This document shows, piece by piece, positions 31,552 through 33,188 of a stretch of DNA of 33,188 bases; within the stretch, counting starts at the first letter, position 1, and each line of letters begins with the position of its first letter. The DNA is from JBKQHQ01 sp052148715 (GTDB lineage: Bacteria > Pseudomonadota > Alphaproteobacteria > Rhizobiales > Xanthobacteraceae): NCBI GenBank assembly GCA_052148715.1, contig JBKQHQ010000017.1:1-33188 (forward strand), given 5' to 3'. The position numbers were made by a program, and so were the translations under genes. The notes below the pieces were generated by a model. That model was not told the DNA's origin. It saw nothing but the letters and a program-made list of their open reading frames with translations, and did not search any database.

Positions 31552-31830
31552 TCAAGCTCGAGCCGGCGTTGTCTTCGAGGCAATCTCCAGCTCTCGTTGC
31601 AGGCGAACCAGTTCGACGAATCTTTTCGTGATAATCCGGACAGCAGCGACCTTCGTGCGTTTCGACGGCAGCGAAGTGCCCAGATACTCGGACGCGATGC
31701 ACACTACTTCCGCCTTGCGGACGGTCTTATCCGCAGCAAGATCGGCCGCGACGGTGATCAAAGTCCGGTCCTTGGTATCTTTATTGCCGGATTCTTTTTT
31801 AGCCGGATATTCTCTCCGAGTTAGTCGCAT
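31552..31830 (-). CDS. Small basic hypothetical protein
   Basis: Encodes about 92 residues, rich in Arg/Lys, starting 'MRLTRREYPAKK'. Later segments 'TVRKAEVVCIASEYLGTSLP' and 'KRFVELVRLQRELEIAS' are predicted helices, and a small DNA-binding protein is possible. I do not recognise a family. The frame is open upstream to a GTG at 31875, but that start would overlap the XRE remnant; the ATG at 31830 lacks a clear ribosome-binding site. It lies just inside the breakpoint after gpsA. It may be a real gene or a fragment. Confidence 0.4.
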   Translation of the reverse strand: MRLTRREYPAKKESGNKDTKDRTLITVAADLAADKTVRKAEVVCIASEYLGTSLPSKRTKVAAVRIITKRFVELVRLQRELEIASKTTPARA

Positions 31831-31860
31831 AGATTGCAAAACGGCGGGGCCCTTCTGTCC

Positions 31861-32090
31861 GTGAAACGGACGCACAAGGGACCGCTGCGGGATGTGCTGG
31901 CGAAGAACATGCGCCGGCTTCGTCCGCGCGCGGACTCAGCCTGGAGGCCCTGGCGCACCACTGCGGGTTGAACCGCGCCTACCTTGAGTGCCATCGAGCG
32001 GGCCGAGCGCGCAACGTGTCGGTCGACAACATCGCACGGATCGCGAGGGGGCTGCAGGTGGAGCCGTGGAGGCTGCTCAGGGAGGAGTGA
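31861..32090 (+). pseudogene. Frameshifted XRE-family regulator
   Basis: Three frames together rebuild a small helix-turn-helix protein. Starting at GTG 31861: 'VKRTHKGPLRDVLAKNMRRL'; after a shift near 31920: 'ARGLSLEALAHHCGLNRAYL'; after another near 31985: 'SAIERAER'; and after a third near 32012: 'RNVSVDNIARIARGLQVEPW', ending at TGA 32088. The intact family has about 75-80 residues. Three indels in 230 bp show that it is dead, or much less likely that the sequence is error-prone here. It was probably a regulator of the accessory region. Confidence 0.75.
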
Positions 32091-32294
32091 GCGAGTCCAT
32101 TGGTGACGAGTCGCAGGTTGAACCTCAAATGACAGCGCGCTCGGCATCGAAACGGCAGGGCAAGAAGGGATTAAACCCCTGACAGGTGTTTGGACAACGT
32201 GGGGTTGACCGTCCATGCGATAGAGTGTCATGCTTATTATACAATGCCTGACGGACGGCTTATGAGCGTGTTACTTGAAGGAGGGAGTCCCTAG

Positions 32295-33014
32295 ATGCCA
32301 ATTGAGCCGGTTTCCATTGCAGTAAAGGTTGGAGTCGAGGTCCTTACTAAGGTCGCGCCGAAGGGGATCGCTTGGCTTTCGGCCCAGATGTTCGGCATGA
32401 CTTTGCTGGTCATAGGCGAGCGCCGTGCGGGCAAATCCAGCTTTGTGAACTATTTCGAATATGGAGTATTACTTTCGAAAGGAACAAGGACGCCGCGCAC
32501 ACAGGAGATACGCGACACCGCTTCGTTCGACTTGTCTATCGGGAGGGACAAAGCGCTAAGGATGAGTGTCCGGAAAGCCACGGATACTCGAGGGCACGAC
32601 ACTCCGAAGGAGCAAGCGGCGCTCGTCGTTAGGCGAAAGCCGACTGTGTTAATGATCTTTCTTGATGTTTCGCGCGACTGGGACGCTTCTGACGAAGACT
32701 ATGGGTACTTGTACTTGAAGAAGGTTCTTGAAGAACTAAACTCGAAAACTATACGCTCTAAAGGAGTTTCTAATAACTTGAAGCATCTCTGCATTGTGTT
32801 GAACAAAGCAGATGAGGTCGACGCCACGGAATATCAGAAGAAGGTGAGGAGCGTCAAAGGTATATTGCGAGCTTTCGGTGCGCCAAATTGGGGGCCAGGA
32901 AAGGATGACATTGCTATATATCGCTGCATTTCTATCGACCACGATGAAGCTCTACAATTGTTGGATGGAATATTGAAATCGATCGTCGTGGCTGCCATGC
33001 TTAAGGATCAATGA
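32295..33014 (+). CDS. Small P-loop GTPase-like protein
   Basis: Encodes 239 residues with GTPase motifs: G1 'GERRAGKSS' (41-49), a threonine-rich switch I ('TRTPRTQE'), G3 'DTRGHD' (97-102), a strand 'TVLMIFLDVSRDWD', and G4 'NKAD' (170-173) after 'LKHLCIVL'. The N-terminal 35 residues are hydrophobic-amphipathic ('SIAVKVGVEVLTKV') and could contact a membrane. It resembles no named housekeeping GTPase. AAGGAGGGA at 32278-32286 is a strong ribosome-binding site. The gene is more AT-rich than the rest of the window and overlaps the next, a membrane-protein gene, by 4 bp. Together these suggest a transferred two-gene module of unknown function. Confidence 0.75.
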   Translation: MPIEPVSIAVKVGVEVLTKVAPKGIAWLSAQMFGMTLLVIGERRAGKSSFVNYFEYGVLLSKGTRTPRTQEIRDTASFDLSIGRDKALRMSVRKATDTRGHDTPKEQAALVVRRKPTVLMIFLDVSRDWDASDEDYGYLYLKKVLEELNSKTIRSKGVSNNLKHLCIVLNKADEVDATEYQKKVRSVKGILRAFGAPNWGPGKDDIAIYRCISIDHDEALQLLDGILKSIVVAAMLKDQ

Positions 33015-33188
33015 TGCCAGGCTCGGAATACATCTCCGAATCTCCAGAAAAAATCCCGGCAGCAAAGTATGTTGCCATCAATGAAATTAATAGGTTGCAA
33101 GCTGCGAGTTCGCCTTCCGTCCTTGTGAACCGTGCGCTGAGCACAGCGCTCGTTATCGTGGTGGTTATTCTTCCAATTTGGAGGAGCC
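33011..33188 (+). CDS. Membrane protein, partial (runs off the window)
   Basis: The first 59 codons are visible, starting with ATG 33011, which overlaps the GTPase stop (ATGA). About 35 polar residues ('SPEKIPAAKYVAINEINRLQ') precede a hydrophobic segment 'ALSTALVIVVVILPIW', a likely membrane helix with its N-terminus in the cytoplasm. No further domain can be seen. The coupling to a GTPase suggests a membrane partner or effector. Confidence 0.65.
   Translation, partial: MMPGSEYISESPEKIPAAKYVAINEINRLQAASSPSVLVNRALSTALVIVVVILPIWRS

Overview
The window is GC-rich and densely coding. It reads as the chromosome of an alphaproteobacterium of the Hyphomicrobiales (Rhizobiales), near the Bradyrhizobiaceae/Xanthobacteraceae. 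The basis is the hemD-hemC//tsaD-gpsA neighbourhood, an OlsB-type ornithine-lipid acyltransferase, a hybrid histidine kinase of the type common in that order, an aerobic benzoyl-CoA (box) cluster and order-typical intergenic palindromes. The taxonomic call is an inference from gene content. I see no rRNA, tRNA or CRISPR array.

Region 1 (1-6.2 kb) holds a small XRE regulator, then comM (Mg-chelatase-like AAA+ ATPase), then a class I methyltransferase. comM is split by a 3,419-bp IS1595-family element (1501-4919). Near-perfect 23-bp terminal inverted repeats and an 8-bp target duplication, GAATTCCA, mark its ends, and removing the element plus one duplication restores a 512-codon comM. The element carries cargo: a secreted DUF3761-like protein, a candidate structured RNA ending in a terminator, a DUF6471-like protein, an ISXO2-type transposase, a coiled-coil/winged-helix protein, a GIY-YIG-like protein and a small unknown.

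Region 2 (6.2-10.4 kb) holds a decayed TRAP-transporter binding-protein gene, a large hybrid histidine kinase and an OlsB-like acyltransferase.

Region 3 (10.5-27.5 kb) is an aryl-CoA catabolic island. It encodes an adrenodoxin-type ferredoxin, the BoxR/BzdR-type regulator (XRE plus shikimate-kinase-like domain), boxC, boxB, the semialdehyde dehydrogenase (boxD-like) and benzoate-CoA ligase. On the other strand are hcrC-hcrA-hcrB, encoding 4-hydroxybenzoyl-CoA reductase. Divergent from these is a three-gene operon: two tandem cytoplasmic reductive-dehalogenase-like proteins (cobalamin-type domain plus two 4Fe-4S clusters) and a PaaK-type CoA ligase. A 4-hydroxybenzoyl-CoA-thioesterase-type hotdog protein closes the island. 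Together the enzymes could activate benzoates to CoA thioesters, remove a para-hydroxyl, and epoxidise, cleave and oxidise the ring product. A shared 15-bp motif (TGCAATATAGTTCAT and variants) lies at the starts of boxR, boxC, the dehydrogenase gene and hcrC, which suggests one regulon. boxA is absent from the window. The reductive-dehalogenase-like pair with its ligase is the best candidate for an undescribed activity.

Region 4 (27.6-31.5 kb) is conserved core: hemD and hemC on the minus strand, tsaD and gpsA on the plus strand. Immediately after gpsA an EVE-domain gene begins but breaks off after about ten codons.

Region 5 (about 31.5 kb to the end) is an accessory insertion with a more AT-rich right half. 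It holds a small unknown gene, a multiply frameshifted XRE gene, and a small P-loop GTPase overlapping a membrane-protein gene that runs off the window.
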